The notes: generated by a model not told the origin, from the sequence alone. A DNA stretch of 64,000 nt from Rutidosis leptorrhynchoides (GCF_046630445.1 NC_092343.1:135401501-135465500), one strand, 5' to 3'; numbered from the stretch's first letter, positions 29,092 to 42,688 are shown. Translations and numbers: made by a program.

Positions 29092-29375
29092 GTGCAGCCA
29101 GATATTCTTGGTGACAAAGTTTTTGGCAATCCGATTTTTCTCATAATTTTGCATTTGATTAGGAAATTAACTATTAAACCTAAAGGGTATAGTTTTATGT
29201 TTCCCCAATATAATGTAACCCTAACTTTCTGTAATTATTTGCACAAAGATAACACAAAAAATTATCTGGTTTGTGCCCGTAAACTAAACTTTTTTCCTTG
29301 TGATTGAAGTTGGAATATAACCACGTAAAATCCTTGTGTTATTTAATTTACTTATCATATTTGTTTGTTGTTGTG

Positions 29376-32287
29376 TGTGATGCTCCATACAAAACCATTG
29401 TGTACGAATCATCAACAACAGGATCATTACAAGGTTAAGTACTATACGTTGTAACAAAAGAAGTTGCATTCACGATAAAAAGGTGATGTCATAACCGGCA
29501 TCAAATGTTTTACATTTCAAAAACATGCTCCACTAAGTAGAAGCAAATAATAAGTGTATGTGACCACAATGGTCGTTACAAGTCATAATTCAAAAGTACG
29601 AATGTTTGAATGCAAAATAAAGTAGTTCATGCGATAGCAACTCTAAGCAGCGGGTGTCTACAGCACGACTAGTACACAGCGGAAGCTAACCTCAAGCACC
29701 TGAGAAAAACATGCTTAAAAACGTCAACACAAAGGTTGGTGAGCTATAGTTTAAGTATAACAGTAAGTAAGGTAGGCCACGAGATTTCAGTGCTACAAAG
29801 AGCGTTTCAAAACAGTATGATAAAGTATATGTTAACCGTGGGCACTTGGTAACTAACTTAACATTTATACCCCCTGAAAGTACACTTGGAAAGTGCATAT
29901 GTCTAGGAAGTATTAAACACTCGTTAAATGCTAGCGCTACTAGCCCGAGTGGGGATGTCAAACCCTATGGATCCATATCTAAGATTCGCGTTGACGGTTC
30001 AAAAACCAATGATTAAACGTTACCGAGCTAAAGGGAATGTTTATGCCGTTGTATAACCCACACATATATAAGTTTAAGTACTCGTGCCTAGTATGTAAAA
30101 CATAAAATCCGCATGTATTCTCAGTTCCCAAAATAAGTTAAAGTAAAAAGGGAATGCTATAACTCACAATGATAATGTAGTCGTAAAGTCGGTTCGGAAA
30201 AGGTGTGCAAGTAATCGGTCCGAAGGTCCTCAACCTAAGGCAAAAAGTACTAAGTCAGTAAATCGTCTTAATAGGTTTAAAAGTATATAAATAAGGTCTT
30301 AAGGGTCATCATCATTCATCATCTAACAAAAGGGGTAAAGTAGGTTTCGTTCATGAAAGTAGTTTAAAACAAAGGCTGATTTCAGTCAGTCACCACGGCC
30401 TCTACCCTTACTGAATTAAGGTGAGACCAATGGCCATCGCTCCATCTATGAGTCCTTTAAGTGTGGTAAAAATTCCAGAAGCAAACTCGTCTTCGTTTGA
30501 CCGTGGCGACGGTCTAAGTGCGAGTAGGTCAGAAATTTCTGCACAACGTTAAAAGGACCTAGTGACGATCGGAGGGCCATAAATCCTAAACCATAACTCG
30601 GATGACGACAAGTCTTAAATGAAAAGTTATCTACTCGAAAATATATATCTAAAAATCATGGTTATAACAGCCCAGGTCTGCTGGTATGTTACATAAACAG
30701 CAGGTCAGTAGGTTTTGGACAGAAACAGTAAGTTTAAGTGAGTTCCGGTGGTCTTGGTGCTTGATGTTCATCATGGTTCTCGTCCTTGATGCATATAGCT
30801 TCAAGTGTACAACTCATTGATGTATCTACATCATCTTAACCAAGTCATGACCATCATAACCCTAGTGCAAGTCTAAGACATGAAGCACAACTCACTTAAG
30901 AGTTGCATGTAGTTTGATGAACCAAAGTTACATCAAAGTCTTAGGTTTGACACTTACATGAACTATAATAGAAATATTGAACTCTAAACTTGAAAATAAA
31001 CTAACTAATCAAGATCTTAAAATGTAGAACATAGTTCTTAGTTAGATCTTGAAGATCCAAGACTCAAAAGTCTAGATCAAGCATAAGTATACAAGGTTAT
31101 ATTTAAAGAAAACTTATTTGTATGTTCTTGAACTTTCAAGGTTAACTTTTAGTTCAAGATTAATGAGATCAAGACTAACTTGTAGTACTTGACCATTTAA
31201 ACTAATTACATGAAAGTAAAGTGCAAGAAGAAGTAAACTAAGTAAACAAGTAAATTATTCATGGTTGTTCATACTTTAAAGATTCAAACCAAAGTTTGAT
31301 CTTTAGAAAGTAAACTTTAAAGTTTACTTCATGAACTTCAAGTATGAATTTAATCAACACATGAACTTGCAATCTTTTAAGAAAGTATATGTAGAATCAT
31401 AACTAGTAAGTTATGTTCTTGAGTGTTCTTGATAAATACAAGAAATAAGAAGAATCAAACTAGAAAGTTTATTCTTGGAAACTAGTAAAGAATAACTAAC
31501 AATTACATGTAACAAACTAACAACAAGTAATCAAACTACAAATAACAAAAGATGATGATGATTCATGTATGTATTTGGTTTTGGGACAAAGAAAGAAAAG
31601 ATAAAAGCTTCATGTTACTTACAACTTGAAGAGAAAAGAGAGAAAGAATGAGAGAAGGTGCAAGTTAAGTGTGTGTTTGAATGAAAGAGTAAAATGAATA
31701 CTAGTGAGTATGTAGTGTAAAAAAAATTTAAAACACCACTAAATGGCCATCAAGGCCTTCGGCATTCTGCAGAAAAAAAGGGAGGGGATGTTTGTTCTTT
31801 GGTTACTAGCTTGTAAAGTTCATTAAAGTTGGTTAATGGAGGTAGTCTCATGGGGATTATGGACAAACTAGATTCCAAGTCAAGTTAACTAGCTAGTTTC
31901 CATTTAACTTGATACTTACAAGTTCTTGGTGGGCTAACTAAGTCCATTAATAATGTAGGGTGGGCTTATAAGCCCAAAGTCATAAGTCCATAACACTAAT
32001 AAATCCCAAGTTCACTTAATTAACAAATAAACCCAATTAAAGCCCAAGTAACTAACTAATCACCATAGTTTCTTAAATTGATTAATAAAACTAATCATGA
32101 ATGTAAATAATACTTGAAAATATTATTCGTGCAAGTTCCGGGTGTCACAAAGACGTTTCGGGCAATTAAAGTCAAGTTCGGGCAATCATGGCAACATGTA
32201 AATGTAATAACATACATTCGTTTAATCACACGTATTAATAACAATAATTATTAATAAATAAACGTTGGAAAATCCAGGGTCGTTACA
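29376..32287 (-). repeat. Element B 3' LTR (left, intact)
   Basis: 2912 bases, with the plus strand starting TGTGATGCTCC and ending GGGTCGTTACA. It matches 38397-39779 and 51750-53181. The conserved hairpin region lies at 29725-29738. Confidence 0.92.
29725..29738 (-). promoter_or_regulatory. LTR hairpin CAAC...GTTG (element B)
   Basis: On the minus strand CTCAC is followed by CAAC-CTTTGT-GTTG and then TTTAAGCATG. The other copy is at 38745-38758. The stem is one pair shorter than in C and L. Confidence 0.5.
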
Positions 32288-32325
32288 TTACCCACCTGTT
32301 AAAGAAAATTGCGTCCCGAAATTTA
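32288..32325 (-). promoter_or_regulatory. Element B polypurine tract and pre-PPT hairpin
   Basis: The minus strand reads AAATTTCGGGACGCAATTT (32306-32324), one stem mismatch from the C and L version. TCTTTAACAGGTGGGTAA and the LTR follow. The pol stop codon (32323-32325) overlaps the first stem bases. Confidence 0.75.
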
Positions 32326-35300
32326 AGCTGAGGTAGATGGAGGAGTGGGGAAAAGGTGAGGATACTTCCGCATCATTTGATCCTCTCGCTCCCAAGTAAA
32401 CTCAGGTCCTCGTTTGGCATTCCATCGCACTCGGACGATCGGAATCTTGTTGCGTTTTAAAGTTTTGATCTCACAATCCATAATCTCAACTGATTCTTCC
32501 ACAAAGTGAAGTTTGTCGTCAATCGTGAGTTCTTCCAGTGGTATGATAAGTTCAGGTGCAGCAAGACACTTTTTCAAGTTCGACACGTGGAAGATAGGAT
32601 GAACTGAGCTCAATTGTGCTGGTAAGTCCAAACGGTAAGCAACTGGTCCAACACGTTCCAAGATATCAAAAGGACCAATGTATCGTGGGTTCAACTTTCC
32701 ACGTTTTCCAAAACGGATCACACCTTTCCAAGGTGCAACCTTTAACATTACACGATCACCAACGTTGAATTCAAAGTCTTTACGTTTAAGATCGGCATAA
32801 CTCTTTTGGCAATCACGGGCAGTCTTAAGTCTAGCTTGAATCTGAGCAATCTTCTCCGTCGTTTCGTGGACTACCTCGGGTCCGGTGATTTGCTTTTCGC
32901 CTACTTCGGCCCAACAAATAGGAGATCGGCACTTACGGCCATACAATGCTTCAAAAGGTGCACCATTAATGCTCGAGTGATAACTGTTGTTGTACGAGAA
33001 TTCGGCGAGTGGAAAATGCCTTTCCCAGGCCTTTCCAAAATCAATGACACATGCACGCAGCATGTCCTCCAAGGTCTGAACCGTTCGTTCACTTTGCCCG
33101 TCAGTCTGAGGATGATAAGCAGTACTCATGTCGAGACGAGTTCCCATGGCTTCTTGCAAAGAACGCCAAAATCTAGAAGCAAAACGGGGATCGCGATCGG
33201 AGATGATCGATAAAGGTACACCATGACGAGTTACTACCTCCTTAATGTATAATTGAGCAAGTCTTTCCATCGTATCTGTTTCCTTCATCGCTAGAAAGTG
33301 TGCAGATTTGGTAAGGCGGACAACAATAACCCAAATAGTATCGTATCCGCCCACCGTCTTCGGCAGCTTAGTAATGAAATCCATTGTGATCCTTTCCCAC
33401 TTCCATTGTGGGATCTCCGGCTGTTGGAGTAAACCAGAAGGTCTCTGATGCTCGGCTTTAACCTTTAAGCAAGTCAAACACTTACCAACATAAGTCGCAA
33501 CGTCCTTCTTAAGATTCGGCCACCAATACTGTTCTTTAAGGTCGTGGTACATCTTGCCTGCTCCAGGGTGAATCGAATATCTCGATTTGTGTGCTTCATC
33601 AAGTATCAGGTTTCGTAGATCTCCATAATAAGGTACCCAAATTCTTCCGGCATAACATCGGAGTCCAGACTCCCTAACCTTGAATCGAGAGACAAGTATG
33701 TTCAAATGTTCGTGAGATATGTTCTCCTCTTTGAGAGCCTCATCTTGGGCTACTCTGATCTGGCTGTTGAGGTTCGAATGGATGGTGATGTTCAGAGCCC
33801 TAACACGAAGAGGTGCCGTCCTCTCCTTTCGGCTTAAAGCGTCAGCTACAACATTGGCCTTGCCAGGGTGATAACGGAGTTCACAATCGTAGTCGTTGAG
33901 CGTCTCGATCCATCGACGCTGTCTCATATTTAGTTGCTTCTGATCAAAGATGTGATGGAGACTCTTGTGGTCAGTGAAGATAGTGCTCTTAGTTCCATAC
34001 AGATAATGTCTCCATAATTTGAGTGCAAAGACAACGGCTCCAAGTTCAAGATCATGTGTAGCGTAGTTCTGCTCGTGAATCTTCAATTGGCGGGAGGCAT
34101 AGGCAATAACCTTTGATCATTGCATCAGTACACAACCAAAACCACTCTTCGATGCATCACAATAAACAACGAAATCGTCACTGCCTTCGGGAAGCGATAG
34201 GATAGGTGCGGAGGTTAACTTCTTCTTCAAAGTTTGAAATGCTGATTCGTGTGCAGGTTCCCAAATGAACTTCTTGCCCTTGTGAGTCAGCGCGGTCAAA
34301 GGACGCGCAATCAGAGAAAATCCTTCGATGAATCTTCGGTAGTAACTGGCGTGGCCTAGGAATTAGCGAATATGCATCGGAGTAGTGGGGGTCTCCCACT
34401 TGCTGATGGCTTCAATCTTTGCGGGATCAACTTTGATACCCTGGTCGCTCACAACATGACCCAAAAAACTGTACTTCCTTCAACCAAAATTCGCACTCGG
34501 AGAATTTGGCGTAAAGTTGCTCTTGTCTTAAGAGTTCAAGCACTAATCGGAGGTGTTGCTCATGTTCTTCTTCGCTCTTTGAGTAGATGAGGATATCATC
34601 TATGAAGATGATAACAAACTTATCCAAGTAAGTCTTGCAGACACGATTCATGAGGTCCATGAACACGGCAGGTGCATTTGTTAAACCGAGCGGCATCACG
34701 AGAAACTCATAATGACCATAACGGGTCCTGAATGCAGTTTTCATCACGTCACTTTCCTTCACCCTCAGCTGGTGATATCCGGATCGCAAATCGATCTTTG
34801 AGTAAACGCTCGATCCTTGTAGTTGATCAAAAAGATCGTCAATTCGTGGAAGAGGATACCAATTCTTGATTGTCAATTTGTTGAGTTCGCAGTAGTCGAT
34901 ACACATACGGAAGGATCCATCCTTCTTCTTCACAAACAACACAGGTGCGCCCCAAGGCAAGAAGCTTGGTTGAATAAATCCTCGGTCTAACAGCTCTTGT
35001 AGTTGACTCTGTAATTCTTGCATCTTGGAAGGTGCGAGTCTATAAGGTGCGCGAGCTACAGGTGCAGCTCCTGGCACTAAATCAATCTAAAACTCTACAG
35101 CTCTCTGCGGCTGCAATCCAGGCAATTCCTCTGGGAAGACATCGGAAAATTCGTTCACAATTCGAACGTCGTTCACGCTCTTCACCTCAGTTTCTACCGC
35201 TTTCACATGTGCTAGGACAGCAAAACGTCCCTTCTTCATAATCTTTTGCGCTTTCACGTAACTAATGAGGTTCAACTTAGAGGTACATCTCTCTCCATAG

Positions 35301-36805
35301 ATAACCAGTGGTTCATTATCTCCTTGTGGTATGCGAAGTGCTTTATCTCCACAGATAATATCGGCCTTTGTCTTGCTCAACCAATCCATACCGACGATCA
35401 CGTCAAAACTTCCCAGTTTGATTGGTATCAAATCAATTTCGAAATCTGCACCAGCTATGTTGATAATAGCTCCTCGACTAATGTGGTCAACTTTTTCAAG
35501 TTTACCGTTGGCGACCTCGACAAGCATACTTTCTTTTAACGGGACTAATGACCAATTAATCTTATCGCAAAAATGTCTACATACATAACTTCTATCCGCA
35601 CCAGTATCAAACAAGATAGAATCTAAAAGATTGTTGATTTTGAATATACCTGTCACCAAGTCGGGGTTATCGCGTGCATCCCTTGCATTAACATTAAAAG
35701 CTCTACCACGGGGTGGTCCTCCGTCTTTTTGCTTGTTTGGGCACGCATTTCTGAAATGGCCCGTCTGCCTGCATTCATAACACTTCTTCGGCCCTGTGGG
35801 GTTCGGCTTCCCATTCAAAGTGGTGACCTTGCAGGCCTTTCCGATATGCCCAGACCGTTGGCACTTCTCGCAGACAACATTGCAATACCCAGTGTGGTTC
35901 TTGTAACATCGCTTGCATTGAGGTAAGGTTCCTTTGTAGTTCGGGTTGGTGTTGGTGTTGTTGTTGGGATTAGGGTTTCCACCGTTGTTGTGCCTCTTGG
36001 CGGGGGTTTGATCGCAGTTTCTCCCCCTGTTGTTGTTGTTGTTGTTGTTGTGCTTGTTGTGGTTGTTGTGGTTGTTGTGGTTGTTGTCCCATTTCCTCTT
36101 TTCTCTACTACCAGCCTCAAACTTAGCCTTCTCCGGCTCATCAATAAGAATCTGATTCATGAGAGTATGCGCCATGCGCATTGCTTCGGGAACATTCGGT
36201 GGTTTGGATGAGGTGATGTTTCCTTTGATGGACTTAGGGAGTCCCCAGAAGTATCTCTCCATACGCTTGAATTCCGGTGTGACCATTGTCGGGCACATAA
36301 GAGCTAACTCAAGAAACCTCCTGTTGTAACCATCAAGGTCGTTCCCAACGGCCTTTAACTGCATAAATTCGATTTCCATCTTCTAGATTTCGGTTCTCAG
36401 ACAATACTCATCAATCATAGCAGCTTTGAATTCCTCCCATGGTGTAGCATACTCCTCGTCAATGCCTTTCGCTTGAGCTAGCGTGTTCCACCACGTTAGC
36501 GCGCCGTCAGATAGCGTGCAAGATGCAAACTTGGTCTTGTTGTCCTCCGAACAGTTGCTAACTCGGAATACTGATTCAAGTTTCTCGAACCATCTAGTGA
36601 GACCAACTGGTCCCTCGGTGCCGCTGAAGTTATGCGGTTTGCAGCTCTGGAATTCCTTGTATGTACACCCATTTCGAATGGGTGGAATAACCGGTGGTGG
36701 TGGCGGTGGAGCTTGGAGATTTCTTTCTGCTAGGGCTGCAGCGACTCGTTCGTTGATCATGTCCTCAATCTGGGTGGCGGTAGGTGTGGATCTTCCGTTA
36801 GCCAT
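32323..36805 (-). pseudogene. gag-pol: Element B gag-pol polyprotein, broken by four stops and one frameshift
   Basis: Order on the minus strand: Gag capsid (36805 to about 36150), Asn-rich linker, three zinc knuckles (about 35920-35730), aspartic protease with DTGADRSYV near 35600, RT (35080-34430, FIDDILIYS near 34595), RNase H (to about 33840, ending ADALSRKE), integrase with HHCC zinc site (about 33630-33440) and catalytic core, then a chromodomain-like end (WEREDQM near 32375). Stops are TAG 36383-36385, TAG 35087-35089, TAA 34363-34365 and TGA 34117-34119. A frameshift lies near 34465-34475 at a run of six A. Each stop is one C-to-T step from the Gln or Arg expected by comparison with element C. 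Confidence 0.93.
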
Positions 36806-37104
36806 GATATTCTAAACAAAATTTTTGACCCAAGTCAAAATCCAGCATTCAATATAGTAGTAATATAGTATATAGCAACCAACATGGAAATAAAAAATCT
36901 CATGTTATTAAATAACGCATCTAGGTACAAATACCACGGAATCATCGTACAGTAATGTAAATAGAACATCGTGCAAGAATTTAATAACGCAAAGTTCCAT
37001 TCATTAATAATAATAAGTTTCATACATCTGAATAAGTCCGTACAATACATAAATAATACAAGAATCTACAACTAGATTACATCATGAAATCTAATACAAA
37101 AGTG
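36806..37104 (-). other. Element B spacer between leader ORF and gag
   Basis: About 300 bases of AT-rich sequence, no ORF called. Confidence 0.5.
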
Positions 37105-38058
37105 CTACGGTGAAGGTGGGTGTAGGGTGTCTAAAACCTGAGCCAACTGCTCCTCGAGCTCAGTAACCCGAGCTCGGATGATTCCCACCTCCCTTGTCAA
37201 TTCCTCGACAGTGGGAGTTGGTGGGGCAGGCGGTGCTGGCGGTGCAGGTGGGGCCGGTGGAGCGGATGGTGCTGGTGTTGCCGATGGTGCGGGTGGTGCT
37301 GAAGTAGATGGTCCAGCTCCGGATGTAGATGGTACGTCCCTAGATAGGGATGGTCCGTATCTAAATCTAGGCGGTACGGTTCCAGGAATAGTCAATACGT
37401 AACGGGGAACCTTACGTATCTGTGGGTCGGCAGGGTACGGTACAAGCCGCTTAAGGGCAGTAACCCTCCGACGCCGACCAAAAGCGTCAGTGAAAGCACG
37501 ACCTCCATTCACCCCTGGAATAATGGTGGCATCAGGGCGGTACCGCTTCTTCGGCGGGGTGGAGGGTGCCTGAATAGGTACGTCAGCGGGATCCTCATCA
37601 TCACTGGAGTCATCCGAATAGGTGTCGTCTGATGGAGCATCAGTGGAAGACCCGTCGTCTGAATCATGTGGTGGCGACACGGGTGGCTCAACTGGTAGTC
37701 CGAAGGCGGCCAACATCTGTCTGTTTCTGCCTGGCGGAATCGACACTAAACGTCCGTCGGGAGTGCGTCGGCAAGGCGTGCGCATGTGGTTACGAAACGG
37801 CCCTTCCCCAAACTCCGTGGGAATCTTAATCCCACCGATGCGGGGCTGTGACCCCGAGGGTCCGGGAGCAGACGGAGCTGGAATCTCCGTAGGGTCAGAA
37901 GTAGTCACAGGTACTGGCGCACTACTACTCGCTCCGGAAGACGAAGCACCGGGATCACTAGTGGGTAACGAAACCGGTGTATCAGCAACAGTAGCAGGTG
38001 GTGTGGTGGAGTCTGAGTCCGAACTGCCCAAAACTATAGCAGGTGGTACATCCGACAT
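37105..38058 (-). CDS. Leader ORF of element B, Pro/Ser/Asp-rich protein with C-terminal coiled coil
   Basis: An intact sense ORF lies between primer site and gag. I place the start at the ATG at 38058 (MSDVPPAIVLGSSDSDS), giving 317 residues; an in-frame ATG 17 codons upstream gives 334. The N-terminal third is Ser/Thr/Pro-rich. A conserved-looking block follows (RIGGIKIPTEFGEGPFRNHM, TPDGRLVSIPPGRNRQMLAA), then an acidic stretch, a basic block (FGRRRRVTALKRL), Ala/Pro repeats and a heptad-rich end (VEELTREVGIIRARVTELEE). It is not standard gag or pol. It is unbroken although the gag-pol of the same copy has five lesions. Function unknown; the coiled coil suggests oligomerisation. Confidence 0.75.
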   Translation of the reverse strand: MSDVPPAIVLGSSDSDSTTPPATVADTPVSLPTSDPGASSSGASSSAPVPVTTSDPTEIPAPSAPGPSGSQPRIGGIKIPTEFGEGPFRNHMRTPCRRTPDGRLVSIPPGRNRQMLAAFGLPVEPPVSPPHDSDDGSSTDAPSDDTYSDDSSDDEDPADVPIQAPSTPPKKRYRPDATIIPGVNGGRAFTDAFGRRRRVTALKRLVPYPADPQIRKVPRYVLTIPGTVPPRFRYGPSLSRDVPSTSGAGPSTSAPPAPSATPAPSAPPAPPAPPAPPAPPTPTVEELTREVGIIRARVTELEEQLAQVLDTLHPPSP

Positions 38059-38377
38059 CTGAACAAGGAAAAATAAATTTTTCCATGTCAGTAAGTCATA
38101 AGCAAGCACGTATTAGGCCAACAGTTTAAATCATGTATAACAATAAGTAGCATGGCAATAATAATGAATCGTACATAAGTAGCATGCAATCGAAAGGAAG
38201 TAATATCATGCAGTAGTGAAATCATGTAGTAGCATATGGCATATAGTAGTAAAAGTAAGCAGCAGCATGCAGTAAGTTCAGCAGAAACACGTAAACTAGC
38301 AAGTTGTAGATTAGTCCTATTAGTGAATCCTACTCGGGTCGATCTTAGACTCACTAATGCAACCTAATTTCCTATAA

Positions 38378-38394
38378 CCAATGCTCTGATACCA
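38378..38394 (-). promoter_or_regulatory. Element B primer binding site (tRNA-iMet type)
   Basis: The minus strand reads TGGTATCAGAGCATTGG two bases after the LTR end. Confidence 0.9.
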
Positions 38395-38396
38395 AA

Positions 38397-39779
38397 TGTG
38401 ATGTCCCGTACAAAACCATCGTGTACGAATCATCAACAACAGGATCATTACAAAGTTAAGTACTATATGCTGTAACAAAAGAAGTTACATTCACGATAAA
38501 AGGTGATGTCATAACCGACATCAAATGTTTTACATTTCAAAAACATGCTCCACTAAGTAGAAGCAAATAATAAGTGTATGTGACCACAATGGTCGTTACA
38601 AGTCATAGTTCAAAAGTACGAATGTTTGAATGCAAAATAAAGTAGTTCATGCGATAGCAACTCTAAGCAGCGGGTGTCTACAGCACGACTAGTACACAGC
38701 GGAAGCTAACCTCAAGCACCTGCGAAAAACATGCTTAAAAACGTCAACACAAAGGTTGGTGAGCTATATTTTAAGTATAACAGTAAGTAAGGTAGGCCAC
38801 GAGATTTCAGTGCTGCAAAGAGCGTTTCAAAACAGTATGATAAAGTATATGTTAACCGTGGGCACTTGGTAACTAACTTAACGTTTATACCCCCTGAAAG
38901 TACACTTGGCAAGTGCGTATGTCTACCAAGTATTAAACAATCGTTAAATGCTAGCGCTACTAGCCCGAGTGGGGATGTCAAACCCTATGGATCCATATCT
39001 AAGATTCGCGTTGACGGTTAAAAAACCAATGATTAAACGTTACCGAGCTAAAGGGAATATTTATGCCGTTGTATAACCCACACATATATAAGTTTAAGTA
39101 CTCGTGCCTAGTATGTAAAACATAAAATCCTCATGTATTCTCAGTTCCCAAAATAAGTTAAAGTAAAAAGGGAATGCTATAACTCACAATGATAATGTAG
39201 TCGTAAAGTCGGTTCGGAAAAGGTGTGCAAGTAATCGGTCCGAAGGTCCTCAACCTAAGGCAAATAGTACTAAGTCATTAAATCGTCTTAATAGGTTTAA
39301 AATTATGTAAATAAGGTCTTCAGAGTCATCATCATTCATCATCTAACAAAAGGGGTAAAGTAGGTTTCGTTCATGAAAGTAGTTTAAAACAAAGACTGAC
39401 TTCAGTCAGTCACCACGGCCTCTACCCTTACTGAATTAAGGTGAGACTAGTGGCCATGGCTCCGTCTATGAGTCCCTTAAGTGTGGTAAAAATTCCAGAA
39501 GCAAACTCGTCTTCGTTTGACCGTGGTGACGGTCTAAGTGCGAGTAGGTCAGAAATTTCTGCACAACGTTAAAAGGACCTAGTGACAATCGGAGGGCCAT
39601 AAATCCTAAACCATAACTCGGATGAAGACGAGTCTTAAATGAAAAGTTATATACTCGAAAATATCTATCTAAAAATCATGGTTAGAACAGCCCAGGTCTG
39701 CTGGTCTGTTACAGAAACAGCAGGTCAGTAGGTTTTGGACAGAAACAGTAAGTTTAAGTGAGTTCCGGTGGTCTTGGTG
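38397..39779 (-). repeat. Element B 5' LTR, left part
   Basis: Homologous to 29376-30759. It stops at GTCTTGGTG, where element C sequence begins. The 96 bases equivalent to 30760-30855 are missing. Confidence 0.92.
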
Positions 39780-42688
39780 AACACCTGGTAAAAGTCATTC
39801 ATATGGTGAACACCTGGTAACCGACATTCACAGTATGCATATAAGAATCATAATAATAAACCACAAGATTTCATATTTCAATACACATCCCATACATAGA
39901 GATAAAAGTCATTCATATGGTGAACACCTGGTAACCGACATTCACAGTATGCATATAAGAATATCCCCATCATTCCGGGATCCTCCTTCGGACATGATAT
40001 AAATTTCGAAGTACTAAAGCATCCGGTAATTTGGATGGGGCTTGTTGGGCCCGATAGATCTATCTTTAGGATTCGCGTCAATTAGGGTGTCTGTTCCCTA
40101 ATTCTTAGATTACCAAACTTAATAAAAAGGGGCATATTCGATTTCGATAATTCAACCATAGAATGTAGTTTCACGTACTTGTGTCTATTTTGTAAATCAT
40201 TTATAAAACCTGCATGTATTCTCATCCCAAAAATATTAGATTTTAAAAGTGGGACTATAACTCACTTTCACAGATTTTTACTTCGTCGGGAAGTAAGACT
40301 TGGCCACTGGTTGATTCACGAACCTATAACAATATATACATATATATCAAAGTATGTTCAAAATATATTTACAACACTTTTAATATATTTTGATGTTTTA
40401 AGTTTATTAAGTCAGCTGTCCTCGTTAGTAACCTACAACTAGTTGTCCACAGTTAGATGTACAGAAATAAATCGATAAATATTATCTTGAATCAATCCAC
40501 GACCCAGTGTATACGTATCTCAGTATTGATCACAACTCAAACTATATATATTTTGGAATCAACCTCAACCCTGTATAGCTAACTCCAACATTCACATATA
40601 GAGTGTCTATGGTTGTTCTGAAATATATATAGATGTGTCGACATGATAGGTCGAAATATTGTATACGTGTCTATGGTATCTCAAGATTACATAATATACA
40701 ATACAAGTTGATTAAGTTATGGTTGGAATAGATTTGTTACCAATTTTCACGTAGCTAAAATGAGAAAAATTATCCAATCTTGTTTTACCCATAACTTCTT
40801 CATTTTAAATCCGTTTTGAGTGAATAAAATTGCTATGGTTTCATATTGAACTCTATTTTAAGAATCTAAACAGAAAAATTATAGGTTTATAGTCGGAAAA
40901 ATAAGTTACAAGTCGTTTTTGTAAAGGTAGTCATTTCAGTCGAAAGAACGACGTCTAGATGACCATTTTAGAAAACATACTTCCACTTTGAGTTTAACCA
41001 TATTTTTTGGATATAGTTTCATGTTCATAATAAAAATCATTTTTCCAGAATAACAACTTTTAAATCAAAGTTTATCATAGTTTTTAATTAACTAACCCAA
41101 AACAGCCCGCGGTGTTACTACGACGGCGTAAATCCGGTTTTACGGTGTTTTTTGTGTTTCCAAGTTTTAAATCATTAAGTTAGCATATCATATAGATATA
41201 GAACATGTGTTTAGTTGATTTTAAAAGTCAAGTTAGAAGGATTAACTTTTGTTTGCAAACAAGTTTAGAATTAACTAAACTATGTTCTAGTGATTACAAG
41301 TTTAAACCTTCGAATAAGATAGCTTTATATGTATGAATCGAATGATGTTATGAACATCATTACTACCTTAAGTTCCTTGGATAAACCTACTGGAAAAGAG
41401 AAAAATGGATCTAGCTTTAACGGATCCTTAGATGGCTCGAAGTTCTTGAAGCAGAATCATGACACGAAAACAAGTTCAAGTAAGATCATCACTTGAAATA
41501 AGATTGTTATAGTTATAGAATTTGAACCAAAGTTTGAATATGATTATTACCTTGTATTAGAATGATAACCGACTGTAAGAAACAAAGATTTCTTGAGGTT
41601 GGATGATCACCTTACAAGATTGGAAGTGAGCTAGCAAACTTGAAAGTATTCTTGATTTTATGTATATAGAACTTGTAGAATATATGAAGAACACTTAGAA
41701 CTTGAAGATAGAACTTGAGAGAGATCAATTAGATGAAGAAAATTGAAGAATGAAAGTGTTTGTAGGTGTTTTTGGTCGTTGGTGTATGGATTAGATATAA
41801 AGGATATGTAATTTTGTTTTCATGTAAATAAGTCATGAATGATTACTCATATTTTTGTAATTTTATAAGATATTTCATGCTAGTTGCCAAATGATGGTTC
41901 CCACATGTGTTAGGTGACCCACATGGGCTGCTAAGAGCTGATCATTGGAGTGTATATACTAATAGTACATACATCTAAAAGATGTGTATTGTACGAGTAC
42001 GAATACGGGTGCATACGAGTAGAATTATTGATGAAACTGAACGAGGATGTAATTGTAAGCATTTTTGTTAAGTAGAAGTATTTTGATAAGTGTATTGAAG
42101 TCTTTCAAAAGTGTATAAATACATATTAAAACACTACATGTATATACATTTTAACTGAGTCGTTAAGTCATCGTTAGTCGTTACATGTAAGTGTTGTTTT
42201 GAAACCTTTAGGTTAACGATCTTGTTAAATGTTGTTAACCCAATGTTTATAATATCAAATGAGATTTTAAATTATTATATTATCATGATATTATTATGTA
42301 TGAATATCTCTTAATATGATATATATATATACATTAAATGTCTTTACAACGATAATCGTTACATATATGTCTCGTTTAAAAATCATTAAGTTAGTAGTCT
42401 TGTTTTTACATATGTAGTTCATTGTTAATATACTTAATGATATGTTTACTTATCATAGTATCATGTTAACTATATATATATATCCATATATATGTCATCA
42501 TATAGTTTTTACAAGTTTTAACGTTCGTGAATCACCGGTCAACTTGGGTGGTCAATTGTCTATATGAAACATATTTCAATTAATCAAGTCTTAACAAGTT
42601 TGATTGTTTAACATGTTGGAAACATTTAATCATGTAAATATCAATCTCAATTAATATATATAAACATGGAAAAGTTCGGGTAACTACA
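39780..42688 (-). repeat. Element C 3' LTR (left), truncated and locally duplicated
   Basis: From about 39900 it matches 48880-51749 closely. The outer part equivalent to everything before about 48914 is replaced by a rearranged segment: GGTGAACACCTGGTAA occurs three times (39776, 39805 and 39919) and about 115 bases are duplicated. It ends TAACTACA at 42688. Confidence 0.88.

Larger units (their letters stand above)
28597..29375 (+). repeat. Copia-type LTR, first part (continues at 53187-53241)
   Basis: It starts TGTTGGTGTATAATTAG after a purine tract. It is interrupted at TTGTG (29371-29375) by element B and resumes after the second TTGTG (53182-53186), ending TTTCTAACA at 53241. The whole LTR would be about 834 bases. 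It contains GCAACCGTACGGTTGC palindromes at 28674-28751 and four 20-base repeats at 29011-29091. Confidence 0.75.

Noticed and set aside
35990..36211. Val-rich plus-strand open frame opposite the B gag
   Set aside because: It is the complement of the Asn-rich CAA/AAC repeats in gag.
37178..38062. Gly- and Ala-rich plus-strand frames opposite the B leader ORF
   Set aside because: They mirror the Pro/Ser-rich minus-strand ORF, which agrees with the direction of the element.
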